Positions 16,288 through 25,557 of a stretch of DNA of 64,000 bases are shown one piece after another. The position numbers and the translations under genes were made by a program. This stretch comes from Robiginitalea sediminis (GTDB lineage: Bacteria; Bacteroidota; Bacteroidia; Flavobacteriales; Flavobacteriaceae), in assembly GCF_002198115.1 (NCBI RefSeq), contig NZ_NGNR01000005.1:1-64000 (forward strand). Reading direction: 5' to 3'. The notes beneath the pieces are model-generated. The model had not been told where the DNA came from. It worked only from the letters and a program-made list of their open reading frames with translations, and searched no databases. The first letter of the stretch is position 1, and the number at the start of each line of letters is the position of its first letter.

Positions 16288-16735
16288 CCGGGGCTGGATC
16301 CTGGCCCTGATAACCCTGCTCCTGGCCGGTAGCCCCATCGTTACGGCCCAGGACGCGGAAAGCCGTGAAAAAATCAAAGCCCTGCAGGTGGCTTTCTTTA
16401 CTGAACGACTGGAACTCAGCCCGGCCGAGGCCAAGGTATTCTGGCCCCTGTACAACGAATATGAAAAAGAAAAGGAAGTACTTCGCAACCGAGAACGGGA
16501 GGAAATCCGCAACCGGATAGCTTCCGATAACGCCTTCAGCGAAGCCGAGGCTCAGGCCATTCTGGACCGCTACCTGCAACTGGAACGCGAACAGGAAGAC
16601 CTGGATAACCGCTTCTACCGCAAGCTGGCTTCCACACTCTCCGCCTCCAAAACCCTGAAATTGTTCCGGGCCGAACACGATTTCCGCCGCAGGCTGCTTC
16701 GGGAATACCGCAAACGGGGCGGACAAATGCCCTGA
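16262..16735 (+). CDS. Periplasmic sensor of ECF sigma factor, Spy/LTXXQ-like
   Basis: 157 aa from ATG 16262 (an adjacent ATG at 16259 is equally possible). Signal peptide at about 10-28 (ILALITLLLAGSPIVTAQ). The mature part is almost entirely helical and charged: ALQVAFFTERLELSPAEAKVFWPLYNEYEKEKEVLRNRERE, then more Glu/Arg-rich helix. The LELSPAEAKVFWPLYNEY segment resembles the LTxxQ-type helices of Spy/CpxP/CnrX-like proteins, often called sensor of ECF sigma in flavobacteria. Overlapping the anti-sigma-like gene, it probably modulates it. Its 3' end is 7 bp from the convergent Ycf48-like gene. Confidence 0.7.
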   Translation: MHIIGTKTSRGWILALITLLLAGSPIVTAQDAESREKIKALQVAFFTERLELSPAEAKVFWPLYNEYEKEKEVLRNREREEIRNRIASDNAFSEAEAQAILDRYLQLEREQEDLDNRFYRKLASTLSASKTLKLFRAEHDFRRRLLREYRKRGGQMP

Positions 16736-16742
16736 AACGGCC

Positions 16743-17777
16743 TCAGGGGGTTTTAAATACAAGGCGGGCTACCCGCTCCCTACCGGCGGCATAGGCCACC
16801 GAATCATTCAGAAACTTCAGGGTATAGAACCCCTCTTCGCTTAGCGTCTTCCAGGTGCTCCCCCCATCCTGCGAATAGTCTATGCCGGTGAACCCTACGG
16901 CCACCAGGTCCCGCCCCCCGGAACCCGGGACATAGCGCACACAACTCTTATACCCGGGCAGCGCCCCGTCTGCCATCAGGGCCCAGGACCTGCCACCATC
17001 CGAGGTTGCCACCTTATTTCCCGTGTTTCCGGCGGGTACCGTATAATCGCCCCCGAGGGCAAAACCGGTATCCGCATCGAAGAAGTCCAGGCTGTAAAGT
17101 CCCTGAGAAGGGGAACCTGCAAGGGCCGGGGTCTGGAAGACTTCCCAGGACTTCCCGCGGTCCGGCGAATACAAGATGCGCGCCCGGGAAGTAACAACCC
17201 AGCAATGCTCCCCCACGATGGCGATATTGGTATTGCTGGCCGCAAAGGCTCCCTCCCCTTCCAGGGCCGGGGGAAGCAGGCTGCACGGGACTTTCTCCCA
17301 ATCCTGGCCCCCATTTCGGGTCAGGATCATGCTCAGGCAACCGTCCATGGCATCGCCAACGGCGATGCCGTCTGTATCGTCCCAGAAGGCCATGGCATCG
17401 TAAAAGACCCCTTCGCCCTCCTCCCGGTAGACCAGTTCCATCTGCCCCTGGTCCCCCGTCTTGTAGAGCAGGGCCGGGGACCCCACCGAAAGCATGAAAA
17501 AATCCGAGGCGGTATGGGCTACCGCCCGGAATTCCGGGAAGGTACCCTGGTACTCCTGCCTGCGGGAAACCAGTTTGTGGGTAGCCAGGTCCATACTGGC
17601 AAAAAAACCATCGCTGCCCGCCATGGCCAGGGCCCCTGGCAGCAGGTCAAGTGCGCGGATGGAAACCGAATCCCGGTAAAGTTCATGGACCGAAACACGG
17701 GTATAGGCATGGGAGGTGGGGCGGTTACAGGCCGTAAAAGCCAGGAATACAGCGCCCAGGATCAGTAGGGTTCTCAC
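16743..17777 (-). CDS. Ycf48-like BNR/WD-type propeller lipoprotein
   Basis: 344 aa from a GTG start at 17777; no ATG is suitable. A lipoprotein signal ends LAFTAC (Cys16). Repeated bladed motifs with Asp-box character are visible (LTRNGGQDWEKV, YSPDRGKSWEV, TSDGGRSWAL, YSQDGGSTWKTL), fitting a seven-bladed propeller such as Ycf48/BNR proteins. No catalytic residues are seen; such proteins usually bind ligands or assist assembly at the cell surface. It is convergent with the sensor gene and divergent from rsmB. Confidence 0.72.
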   Translation of the reverse strand: MRTLLILGAVFLAFTACNRPTSHAYTRVSVHELYRDSVSIRALDLLPGALAMAGSDGFFASMDLATHKLVSRRQEYQGTFPEFRAVAHTASDFFMLSVGSPALLYKTGDQGQMELVYREEGEGVFYDAMAFWDDTDGIAVGDAMDGCLSMILTRNGGQDWEKVPCSLLPPALEGEGAFAASNTNIAIVGEHCWVVTSRARILYSPDRGKSWEVFQTPALAGSPSQGLYSLDFFDADTGFALGGDYTVPAGNTGNKVATSDGGRSWALMADGALPGYKSCVRYVPGSGGRDLVAVGFTGIDYSQDGGSTWKTLSEEGFYTLKFLNDSVAYAAGRERVARLVFKTP

Positions 17778-17822
17778 AGGGAAGGGTTTGGCCTAAAGAT
17801 ACCGTTATTTGAATCAAAACGA

Positions 17823-17830
17823 TACCTTTG
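17823..17830 (+). promoter_or_regulatory. -7 promoter element for rsmB
   Basis: TACCTTTG only 7 nt before the ATG at 17838. If used, the transcript would be essentially leaderless. There is no TTTG at canonical spacing. Confidence 0.4.
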
Positions 17831-17837
17831 CCGGGCC

Positions 17838-19052
17838 ATGCGATTTCACCAAAACCTTGTGGCCGCCGTCCTGGACGGGGCCGACCTGATCTTCAACCAG
17901 GGGCAGTATGCCGACAAAGTCATTGAAAAGCTCCTGAAGCGCGACCGCCGCTGGGGTAGCCGCGACCGCGGTTTTATTGCGGAGACCCTCTACGAAATGG
18001 TCCGCTACAAAAGGTTGTACGGGGAAATAGCGGGGGTTAAGCAGCCCTTTACCCGGGAAGACCTGACGCGCATGTTCGCAGTTTGGGCCGTGCTCAAGGG
18101 ACACCAGTTGCCACCCTGGCCCGCCTTTGCCGATACGCCCGTACGCAGAATCCGCGGCGCATATGACACCCTGAAAACCGACCGGAAAATCCGGGAATCC
18201 ATCCCCGACTGGCTGGACGCCCTGGGGGCAGAAGCCCTGGGGGAACCCTTATGGGAAGAAGAAATTCACGCCCTGAATGACCCGGCAGCCGTAGTGTTAC
18301 GCGTCAATACCCTCAAAACAAACCGGGATTCCCTGGCCCGGGCCCTGCAGGCAGAAGGCTTTGCCACCCAACCCGTGGAAGGGTACCCGGACGCCCTGCA
18401 ACTGGAATCCAGGGCCAATGTATTCCAATCCCAGGCCTTTCAGGACGGGTGGTTCGAGGTCCAGGACGCCTCTTCCCAAAAGGTAGCCCCCTTGCTGGAT
18501 GCCCGGCCGGGGATGCGCGTGGTAGACGGGTGCGCCGGTGCCGGCGGAAAGACCCTGCACCTGGCTGCCCAGATGGAAAACAAGGGGCAACTGCTGGCCC
18601 TGGACATTTACGTAAATAAGCTACAGGAACTCAAAAAGAGGGCGCGCAGGGCCGGGGCCTTCAATATCGAAACCCGGGAACTGGGCTCGGGTAAAACCCT
18701 CAAGCGCCTGGCGGGTTCCGCAGACCGGGTCCTGGTAGACGCCCCTTGTACAGGTCTGGGAGTGCTGAGGCGCAACCCGGACGCCAAGTGGAAAATTCGT
18801 CCGGAGTTCCTGCAGGAGGTTACCCAGACCCAGCAAAAACTGCTGACGCAGTACAGCCGGCTGCTTAAACCCGGCGGGAAACTGGTGTATGCCACCTGTT
18901 CCATCCTGCCTGCAGAGAATCAGGACCAGGTTGCGGCCTTTCTGGAATCTGAGGAGGGAAAAGGTTTCCGGTTGGTTTCGGAGGAATCGGTTTACGCCTC
19001 CCGATCCGGGTACGATGGCTTTTATATGGCCTTGCTGGAACGGGAAGGGTAA
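17838..19052 (+). CDS. RsmB/NOP-family RNA cytosine-C5 methyltransferase
   Basis: 404 aa. An N-terminal NusB-like region (about 1-140) is followed by a Rossmann methyltransferase. The SAM loop is VVDGCAGAGGKTLHLA (about 230-245). The two catalytic cysteines are in DAPCTGLG (about 304) and YATCSILPAEN (about 353), a pair that defines the m5C RNA methyltransferases (RsmB, NOP2). Likely target is 16S rRNA, position 967-equivalent, by homology; other RNA targets cannot be excluded. A single gene, divergent from the propeller lipoprotein. Confidence 0.88.
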   Translation: MRFHQNLVAAVLDGADLIFNQGQYADKVIEKLLKRDRRWGSRDRGFIAETLYEMVRYKRLYGEIAGVKQPFTREDLTRMFAVWAVLKGHQLPPWPAFADTPVRRIRGAYDTLKTDRKIRESIPDWLDALGAEALGEPLWEEEIHALNDPAAVVLRVNTLKTNRDSLARALQAEGFATQPVEGYPDALQLESRANVFQSQAFQDGWFEVQDASSQKVAPLLDARPGMRVVDGCAGAGGKTLHLAAQMENKGQLLALDIYVNKLQELKKRARRAGAFNIETRELGSGKTLKRLAGSADRVLVDAPCTGLGVLRRNPDAKWKIRPEFLQEVTQTQQKLLTQYSRLLKPGGKLVYATCSILPAENQDQVAAFLESEEGKGFRLVSEESVYASRSGYDGFYMALLEREG

Positions 19053-19111
19053 TCAACAATTCCACCCGGGGATTGTTAATTAATAGGGCTGCGGCGTGCC
19101 GTGAAAAATGG

Positions 19112-19119
19112 TACCTTTG
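19112..19119 (+). promoter_or_regulatory. -7 promoter element for purL
   Basis: TACCTTTG, 36 nt before the ATG at 19156. No -33 TTTG at the expected distance. Confidence 0.45.
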
Positions 19120-19155
19120 TGCCTTAATCAGCAAGGTCTAACTCACCCGAGGTTT

Positions 19156-22100
19156 ATGATTCATTTTTTCGGGGATTCCGATTCTCAAGTATATGCCCTG
19201 GAGCACGAGGGCACGCTCGGCTCGGAAGACATCCTCAAACTCACCTGGCTTTTCGGCAACCGTCCGAAAATCGATGCGGCGTCTGTTGACGCCTTTTTTG
19301 TTGGACCCCGCGCCGCCATGGTAACCCCGTGGAGCACCAACGCCACGGAAATCACCCAGAATATGGGAATTGAAGGCGTGGTACGGATCGAATCCTTCAG
19401 GCGGGTCTCCGAAGATTACCGGGATTTCGACCCCATGCTCAGTGAGAAATACCCCCGCCTGCACCAGGAGATCTTCCACATCGAACACGAACCCGACCCG
19501 ATACGGGAAATTACCGATATAGGCGGGTACAATGCCTCGGAAGGCCTCGCCCTGAGCGCGGAGGAAGTGCAGTACCTCGAACGCCTGAGCGAGCGGCTGG
19601 GGCGTCCGCTGACCGATTCGGAGGTCTTTGGATTCAGCCAGGTGAATTCGGAACACTGCCGGCATAAAATCTTTAACGGGACCTTTGTGATAGACCACAG
19701 GGAAATGCCGGACTCCCTGTTTGCGCTGATCAAAAAAACGGCGCGGGAAAACCCGAACGATATCGTATCGGCCTACAAAGACAACGTAGCTTTTGTGAAG
19801 GGCCCTCAGGTGGTGCAATTTGCACCCCGGTCTGCCGATAAGCCGGATTACTATCAGGAAACGGACTTTGAATCGGTCCTGTCCCTGAAGGCCGAAACCC
19901 ACAACTTCCCCACCACGGTGGAGCCCTTTAACGGTGCCGCAACGGGGTCCGGGGGGGAAATCCGGGACCGCCTGGCGGGCGGCAAAGGAGCCATCCCCCT
20001 GGCCGGGACAGCAGTCTATATGACTGCGTACTCCCGCCTGGAAGCCGGAAGGGCCTGGGAGCAGTTTGTGCCGGAGCGCCCCTGGCTGTACCAGACCCCT
20101 ATGGATATCCTCATTAAGGCCTCAAACGGGGCATCCGATTTTGGCAATAAATTCGGGCAGCCCCTTATCTGCGGATCGGTCTTTACCTTCGAACACGAGG
20201 AAGACAAGCAGGTGCAGGCCTTCGACAAGGTTATCATGCTGGCCGGAGGAATCGGGTATGGCAAGGCAGAACAGGCTAAAAAAGACACCCCCAGGACCGG
20301 AGACAGCATCCTGGTGATGGGCGGGGACAACTACCGCATTGGTATGGGGGGTGCAGCCGTTTCCAGCGCCGACACCGGTGCCTTCAGTACGGCCATAGAA
20401 CTCAATGCCGTTCAGCGCTCCAACCCGGAAATGCAGAAACGCGTCGCCAACGCCATCAGGGCCCTGGCAGAACGTGACCACAACCCCATTGTATCCATAC
20501 ACGACCATGGCGCCGGAGGGCACCTGAACTGTCTTTCGGAACTGGTGGAGGATACCGGAGGGGAAATCCGCCTGGACCGCCTTCCCGTAGGCGACCCAAC
20601 CCTGTCCGCAAAGGAAATTATCGGCAATGAATCCCAGGAGCGCATGGGGCTGGTGATGTCCCCGGAGGATGTAGACCTGCTGCGCCGGATTGCCGAGCGG
20701 GAGCGGGCGCCCCTGTACGAAGTGGGAACCGTAACCGGAGACCATCGGTTCAGTTTTGCCTCCGAGACGGAAAAACCGATGGATCTGGCCCTGGCCGACA
20801 TGTTCGGAAGTTCGCCCAAAACCATCATGGAAGACCGGCAGCTAAAGCGCCGCTATGCCGAGGCCGAATACGAACCGGCCCGCTTCCACCACTACCTGGA
20901 GGCCGTACTGCAGCTGGAAGCCGTGGCCTGCAAGGACTGGCTCACCAACAAGGTAGACCGCTGCGTAGGCGGAAGGGTAGCCAAGCAGCAATGCGCAGGA
21001 CCCCTGCAACTCCCGCTGAACAACTGCGGGGTTATGGCCCTGGATTTTAAAGGGAAAGAAGGCCTGGCCACCTCTATTGGCCACAGCCCGGTTTCGGCCC
21101 TTATCCACGCAGGGGCCGGCAGCCGTAACAGTATCGCTGAGGCCCTGACCAACCTGGTGTGGGCACCACTGGAAAAAGGCCTGCGCTGCGTATCCCTCTC
21201 GGCCAACTGGATGTGGCCATGCAACAACCCCGGGGAGGATGCGCGCCTCTACGAAGCGGTACAGGCCGCTTCGGATTTTGCCATTGCGCTGGGCATCAAC
21301 ATCCCGACCGGGAAGGATTCCCTGTCTATGAAACAGAAATACGCAGACCGGGATGTACTGGCCCCGGGAACCGTCATTATCTCGGCCGCCGGGCACTGTT
21401 CGGACCTGAAACAGGTGGTGGAGCCCGTGCTGAAGAAACAGGGTGGCCCGTTGTACTACCTGGGGTTGTCTTCGGACAGTTTCCAGCTGGGGGGGTCAAG
21501 CCTCGCCCAGGTCCTGGGCCGGGTAGGCCAGACCGCCCCGGATGTGAAGGACCCCGCCTATTTTGCAAAAGCTTTCAATACCCTTCAAGCGTCCATCCGC
21601 AAAGGGGAGATCCTGGCCGGGCACGATGTGGCATCGGGCGGGCTGGTGACTACCCTGCTCGAAATGTGTTTTGCAGACCTTGACCTGGGTGCGGACCTGG
21701 ACCTCAGCGACCTGGGGGAAACCGATACCCTCCGCCTGTTGTTCGCAGAAAATGCAGGAGTCGTGGTACAGGCCCGGGACGCCTCTGTTGAGAAAGCCTG
21801 GGAAGCGGCAGGTGTCCGCTTCTCCCGGATCGGGTCGGTGCAGCCCCAGGCAACCCTGAAGATCCGCAACCACCGCGAAAGCATGGCGTTGGATGTGGCA
21901 GCCCTGCGGGATACCTGGTATAAGACCTCTTATCTGCTGGACGAAAAACAGACTGCCAATGGGTTGGCACGCGCCCGTTTCGAAAATTATGCCCAGCAAC
22001 CCCTGGTCTACGAGTTCCCGAAAAAGTTCAAGGGGAAACTCCCTAAGGTGGGTGCCACCGGGTCCCGTCCTAAGGCTGCCATCCTCCGGGAAAAAGGAAG

Positions 22101-22809
22101 CAATTCGGAGCGGGAAATGGCCCATGCACTATTCCTGGCCGGCTTCGACGTGAAGGACGTCCACATGACGGACCTGATCAGCGGGCGGGAAACCCTCGAA
22201 GATATCCGCTTTGTGGGCGCCGTAGGCGGGTTCTCGAATTCCGACGTGCTGGGAAGCGCCAAGGGCTGGGCCGGCGCTTTTAAATACAATGAAAAAGCCA
22301 ACCGGGCCCTGCACCGTTTCTTTTCCCGCCCAGATACCCTATCGGTAGGGATTTGCAATGGCTGCCAGCTCTTTATGGAATTGGAACTCATCCACCCGGA
22401 CCACGAGGACCACGGCAAGATGACCTACAACGACTCCCATAAACACGAGAGCGCGTTTACCTCCGTGCGCATCGGGAAAAACCGTTCGGTTATGCTTTCC
22501 GGGCTGGAAGGGACTTCCCTTGGGGTCTGGATATCCCACGGAGAAGGCAAATTCCACCTTCCCTATGCATCGGAGCGCTACAACATCGTGGCCACCTATG
22601 GGTATGAAGGCTATCCATCCAACCCGAATGGCAGTGATTACGGGGCTGCCATGCTTTGCGATGACAGCGGCAGGCACCTGGTGACCATGCCGCATATAGA
22701 GCGCTCTATCTTTCCCTGGAACTGGGCGCATTACCCGGACCGGGACGATGCCGTATCCCCTTGGCTCCAGGCCTTTGTAAACGCCCGGGAGTGGATTGAA
22801 AGCCATTAA
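19156..22809 (+). CDS. purL: Phosphoribosylformylglycinamidine synthase, single-chain
   Basis: 1217 aa from ATG 19156 (MIHFFGDSDS); longer in-frame starts fall in the promoter. Fourth step of de novo purine synthesis: FGAR + ATP + Gln gives FGAM. It is the large fused form, with N-terminal linker and AIRS-like ATPase domains (LKAETHNFPTTVEPFNGAATGSGGEIRD; DHGAGGHLNCLSE) and a C-terminal class I glutaminase (catalytic Cys at about 1067 in GICNGC, HGEGKFHLP with the His). Bacteroidetes use this form instead of separate PurL, PurQ and PurS. The VOC gene follows by 12 bp. Confidence 0.95.
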   Translation: MIHFFGDSDSQVYALEHEGTLGSEDILKLTWLFGNRPKIDAASVDAFFVGPRAAMVTPWSTNATEITQNMGIEGVVRIESFRRVSEDYRDFDPMLSEKYPRLHQEIFHIEHEPDPIREITDIGGYNASEGLALSAEEVQYLERLSERLGRPLTDSEVFGFSQVNSEHCRHKIFNGTFVIDHREMPDSLFALIKKTARENPNDIVSAYKDNVAFVKGPQVVQFAPRSADKPDYYQETDFESVLSLKAETHNFPTTVEPFNGAATGSGGEIRDRLAGGKGAIPLAGTAVYMTAYSRLEAGRAWEQFVPERPWLYQTPMDILIKASNGASDFGNKFGQPLICGSVFTFEHEEDKQVQAFDKVIMLAGGIGYGKAEQAKKDTPRTGDSILVMGGDNYRIGMGGAAVSSADTGAFSTAIELNAVQRSNPEMQKRVANAIRALAERDHNPIVSIHDHGAGGHLNCLSELVEDTGGEIRLDRLPVGDPTLSAKEIIGNESQERMGLVMSPEDVDLLRRIAERERAPLYEVGTVTGDHRFSFASETEKPMDLALADMFGSSPKTIMEDRQLKRRYAEAEYEPARFHHYLEAVLQLEAVACKDWLTNKVDRCVGGRVAKQQCAGPLQLPLNNCGVMALDFKGKEGLATSIGHSPVSALIHAGAGSRNSIAEALTNLVWAPLEKGLRCVSLSANWMWPCNNPGEDARLYEAVQAASDFAIALGINIPTGKDSLSMKQKYADRDVLAPGTVIISAAGHCSDLKQVVEPVLKKQGGPLYYLGLSSDSFQLGGSSLAQVLGRVGQTAPDVKDPAYFAKAFNTLQASIRKGEILAGHDVASGGLVTTLLEMCFADLDLGADLDLSDLGETDTLRLLFAENAGVVVQARDASVEKAWEAAGVRFSRIGSVQPQATLKIRNHRESMALDVAALRDTWYKTSYLLDEKQTANGLARARFENYAQQPLVYEFPKKFKGKLPKVGATGSRPKAAILREKGSNSEREMAHALFLAGFDVKDVHMTDLISGRETLEDIRFVGAVGGFSNSDVLGSAKGWAGAFKYNEKANRALHRFFSRPDTLSVGICNGCQLFMELELIHPDHEDHGKMTYNDSHKHESAFTSVRIGKNRSVMLSGLEGTSLGVWISHGEGKFHLPYASERYNIVATYGYEGYPSNPNGSDYGAAMLCDDSGRHLVTMPHIERSIFPWNWAHYPDRDDAVSPWLQAFVNAREWIESH

Positions 22810-22821
22810 TTCCAAGGCCTT

Positions 22822-23229
22822 ATGGAGAAGCCGCCTTTCAAGATCGATTTCCTGGACCACGTGGCCATACGGGTAGCCGATCTTGAGGTATCCGCCGCAT
22901 GGTACCAGGAAGTCCTGGGGTTGGAGCGGTATGATGTACCCGAATGGGGTGCCTTTCCCATTTTCCTGCTGGCCGGGACCTCCGGGGTAGCGCTTTTTCC
23001 CAGGGACCGAGAGGGTAACCTGCAACCCCCGGGGATCCGTATAGACCATTTTGCCTTCCAGGTGGGGCCGGATGCCTTCGATGCAGCGGTCGCCCATTAC
23101 CGCGGACTGGGCCTGGACTTTTCGGTTCAGGACCATATCCACTTCCGATCCCTTTACACCCAGGACCCGGACGGGCATACCGTCGAGCTGACCGCCCTGC
23201 AGGTACCGCCGGAACAATTCTATCGCTAA
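22822..23229 (+). CDS. VOC-superfamily (glyoxalase-like) protein
   Basis: 135 aa. Two beta-alpha-beta-beta-beta modules: LDHVAIRVADLEVSAAWYQEVLGLE at the N-terminus and IDHFAFQVGPDAFDAAV in the second half, ending in DPDGHTVELTAL. Candidate metal ligands are His13, His of IDHFAF and Glu of VELTAL. Short glyoxalase/bleomycin-type proteins of this kind have varied functions and the substrate cannot be predicted. It lies 12 bp downstream of purL on the same strand and may be co-transcribed. Confidence 0.8.
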   Translation: MEKPPFKIDFLDHVAIRVADLEVSAAWYQEVLGLERYDVPEWGAFPIFLLAGTSGVALFPRDREGNLQPPGIRIDHFAFQVGPDAFDAAVAHYRGLGLDFSVQDHIHFRSLYTQDPDGHTVELTALQVPPEQFYR

Positions 23230-23307
23230 ACCGGGGATTAGGTGTACGATCGGATTTCCTACCTTTAGGGAAACACGCCGCCTTCTGCGGCCACTAAAAC
23301 CAACCCT

Positions 23308-25371
23308 ATGCAACCCTGCCGCCTCCTGCGGGCCTTTGTCATGCTTTTGATGATGCCCGCTGCCCTCCACGCGCAACCCAGCCTGGAATCCCTCCTTACC
23401 GGACCTTATGTAGAAAGTATCATGGGCTCCGAAAACGGGGATGCCCTGGCCTGGGTAACCAACCGCAACGGGGTGCGGAATATCGGCTATACCGATTTGA
23501 AATCCGGCGAAATAAAGACACTTACCCGCTTTTCTGCGGACGATGGCCTGGGAATTTCCCTGGCCGGGATCACAGAAGACTTCCTGCTCTTTCACAGGGG
23601 CAACGGGAACAACCGGGAGGGGTACCCCGCTAACCCTGCGAGCCTCCCCAACACCCCGGAAGTGCAACTCCTGCGCCTGCACCTGAAGGACCTCCGACTG
23701 GACACCCTGGCCGCTACGGGCAACAGTACCCTGGGGCCCGGAGGGAAGGCACTGCTTTACTCCAGTGGCAACCGGGTATACCAGATCCCGGATATAGGCC
23801 ATGAAAACCCAAAGGCTGAAGTCCTGTTCGAAGTGCGAAGCGGGGCAGGGAGCCTGGCATTTTCGCCAGATGGCGGCAGGATTGCATTTGTCAGCCCGAG
23901 GAAGGACCACAGTTTTATCGGCTACTTCGACCGGGAGAACAAGAGCGTCCATTGGGTTGCCCCTGGTCTTTCGATAGACAGCCACCCGGCCTGGTCCCCG
24001 GACGGGAATAGCATCGCTTTTATCCGGAGTCCCGGAAATGGAAAGGACCAGTTGCGCAACCTGATGGGCGGCAATCCCTTTGAAGTCTGGGTGGCCGACC
24101 TGGCTTCCGGCAAGGCGCGCAGTATCTGGGCATCTCCATCGGACGATGGGGGCTTTGCCCAATACTACCCCAATGCACCGCTGAGGTGGCCGCAGAAAGG
24201 GAGGATCCTTTTTTACTCCGAGCACGAAGGATGGCTCCATATCTATGCCGTAAACCCCGATGGTTCGGGCCTTACCGACCTTACCCCGGGGGCTTGCGAG
24301 GTAGAAAACAGTACCCTGAGCAAAGACCTCAAGAGCCTCTACTACACCAGCAATTGCACCGACCTGAACCGGAGGCATATCTGGGCCACCAAGCTTGATA
24401 CAGGGGCCTCAGAAATCCTGACAGACCGGAGCGGGATCCAGACCCACCCAGTAGCCCTGGCCAACGGGGCTCTGGCCTTCAGGGAAGGCCGCTTTAATGC
24501 GCCTACCACCGCCGTGCTGCAGAAGGGAAACAACCGGAAAATCCTGGAACCCTTGCCGGGGGATTTCCCTAAGGCACAGCTGCAGGAGCCCCAGGCTGTA
24601 ACCTTTACTTCCCAGGACGGGCTTACCATCCACGGACAGTTGTTCCTGCCCCCCAACCCGGGTAAGAAGAAACACCCAGCGGTGATCTTTATGCACGGCG
24701 GGCCTATCCGGCAAATGCTGCTGGGGTACCACTACAGCGGCTATTACGCCAATGCCTACAGCATGAACCAATTCATGGCGGCCCGAGGCTACGTGGTCCT
24801 CTCGGTCAACTTCCGGGCTGGGATCGGGTATGGCAGGGATTTCAGGAGGGCGGACCAACAAGGCCCCCGCGGGGCATCGGAATACCGGGATATCTTGGCG
24901 GGCGCGGCCTACCTCCAGGCGCACCCTGCGGTAGATGCCAACCGCATAGGGCTGTGGGGCGGTTCCTACGGCGGGTACCTGACTGCGATGGGTCTGGCCA
25001 GGAACTCCGACCTTTTTAAAGCCGGGGTAGACCTCCACGGGGTCCACGACTGGGCCTGGAGGGGCAGGGACTTCTCACCCGGAGGCGGGTGGGGCCTGGG
25101 GTCGGCAGATATGAATAAGGCCTATCATTCCTCCCCGATCTCCGAGTTACAGTACTGGAAGTCGCCTGTCTTAATCATTAGCGGGGATGACGACCGGAAT
25201 GTGATGATCGGGCAGTCTATAGACCTGAAGAACCGGCTGGATGCCCTGGGGGTGTATAGCGAGGTACTGGTATTTCCGGATGAAGTTCACGGGTTTCTGC
25301 GCACGGAGAGCTGGCTGCGGGCCTATCTGGCTGCAGCAGACTTTTTCGACCGGTTTCTGAAAGCGGATTAG
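23308..25371 (+). CDS. S9-family prolyl oligopeptidase-type peptidase, secreted
   Basis: 687 aa with an N-terminal signal peptide (about 1-24, ending ALHAQ). Residues about 30-420 form a WD/TolB-like propeller (SLAFSPDGGRIAFVS, HPAWSPDGNSIAFI). The C-terminal hydrolase domain has nucleophile Ser553 in GGSYGGYLT, Asp at about 627 (SGDDDRNV) and His at about 661 (DEVHGF). It is predicted to release dipeptides or cleave small peptides in the periplasm. The 78-bp gap upstream shows no strong promoter, though TACCTTTA at 23260 is close to the -7 consensus. A C-rich tract follows the stop. Confidence 0.88.
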   Translation: MQPCRLLRAFVMLLMMPAALHAQPSLESLLTGPYVESIMGSENGDALAWVTNRNGVRNIGYTDLKSGEIKTLTRFSADDGLGISLAGITEDFLLFHRGNGNNREGYPANPASLPNTPEVQLLRLHLKDLRLDTLAATGNSTLGPGGKALLYSSGNRVYQIPDIGHENPKAEVLFEVRSGAGSLAFSPDGGRIAFVSPRKDHSFIGYFDRENKSVHWVAPGLSIDSHPAWSPDGNSIAFIRSPGNGKDQLRNLMGGNPFEVWVADLASGKARSIWASPSDDGGFAQYYPNAPLRWPQKGRILFYSEHEGWLHIYAVNPDGSGLTDLTPGACEVENSTLSKDLKSLYYTSNCTDLNRRHIWATKLDTGASEILTDRSGIQTHPVALANGALAFREGRFNAPTTAVLQKGNNRKILEPLPGDFPKAQLQEPQAVTFTSQDGLTIHGQLFLPPNPGKKKHPAVIFMHGGPIRQMLLGYHYSGYYANAYSMNQFMAARGYVVLSVNFRAGIGYGRDFRRADQQGPRGASEYRDILAGAAYLQAHPAVDANRIGLWGGSYGGYLTAMGLARNSDLFKAGVDLHGVHDWAWRGRDFSPGGGWGLGSADMNKAYHSSPISELQYWKSPVLIISGDDDRNVMIGQSIDLKNRLDALGVYSEVLVFPDEVHGFLRTESWLRAYLAAADFFDRFLKAD

Positions 25372-25384
25372 GCTTGGGGTGGGT

Positions 25385-25402
25385 CCCCCCTCCCCCCCGC
25401 CC
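25385..25402. repeat. C-rich tract (C6-T-C7-G-C3)
   Basis: Long C tracts 14 bp after the S9 peptidase stop. A closely similar tract (C6-T-C6-A-C3-G) is at 37056-37073, and a G-rich reverse counterpart is at 58691-58704. The G-rich strand could form a quadruplex. Confidence 0.5.
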
Positions 25403-25557
25403 GAAACCAAAATACCGCCGCGGCCTGAAACCGCCTTGCGAGCACAAATACGGCCGGTGTCAAATACTAAATTCGTAAAAAAACAGGGGTAGGATTGATA
25501 ATCTTTTTATAAACCACCCCCTTTTGTTATTTTGCGCATACCCTAGAGTAATCCAAT

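Noticed and set aside
19055-19077. Inverted repeat AACAAT ... ATTGTT after rsmB
   Set aside because: Short arms, long loop and no T-run; too weak to call a terminator.
22339-24378. 679-codon minus-strand frame
   Set aside because: Antisense to the end of purL, the VOC gene and the S9 peptidase start; composition is not protein-like.
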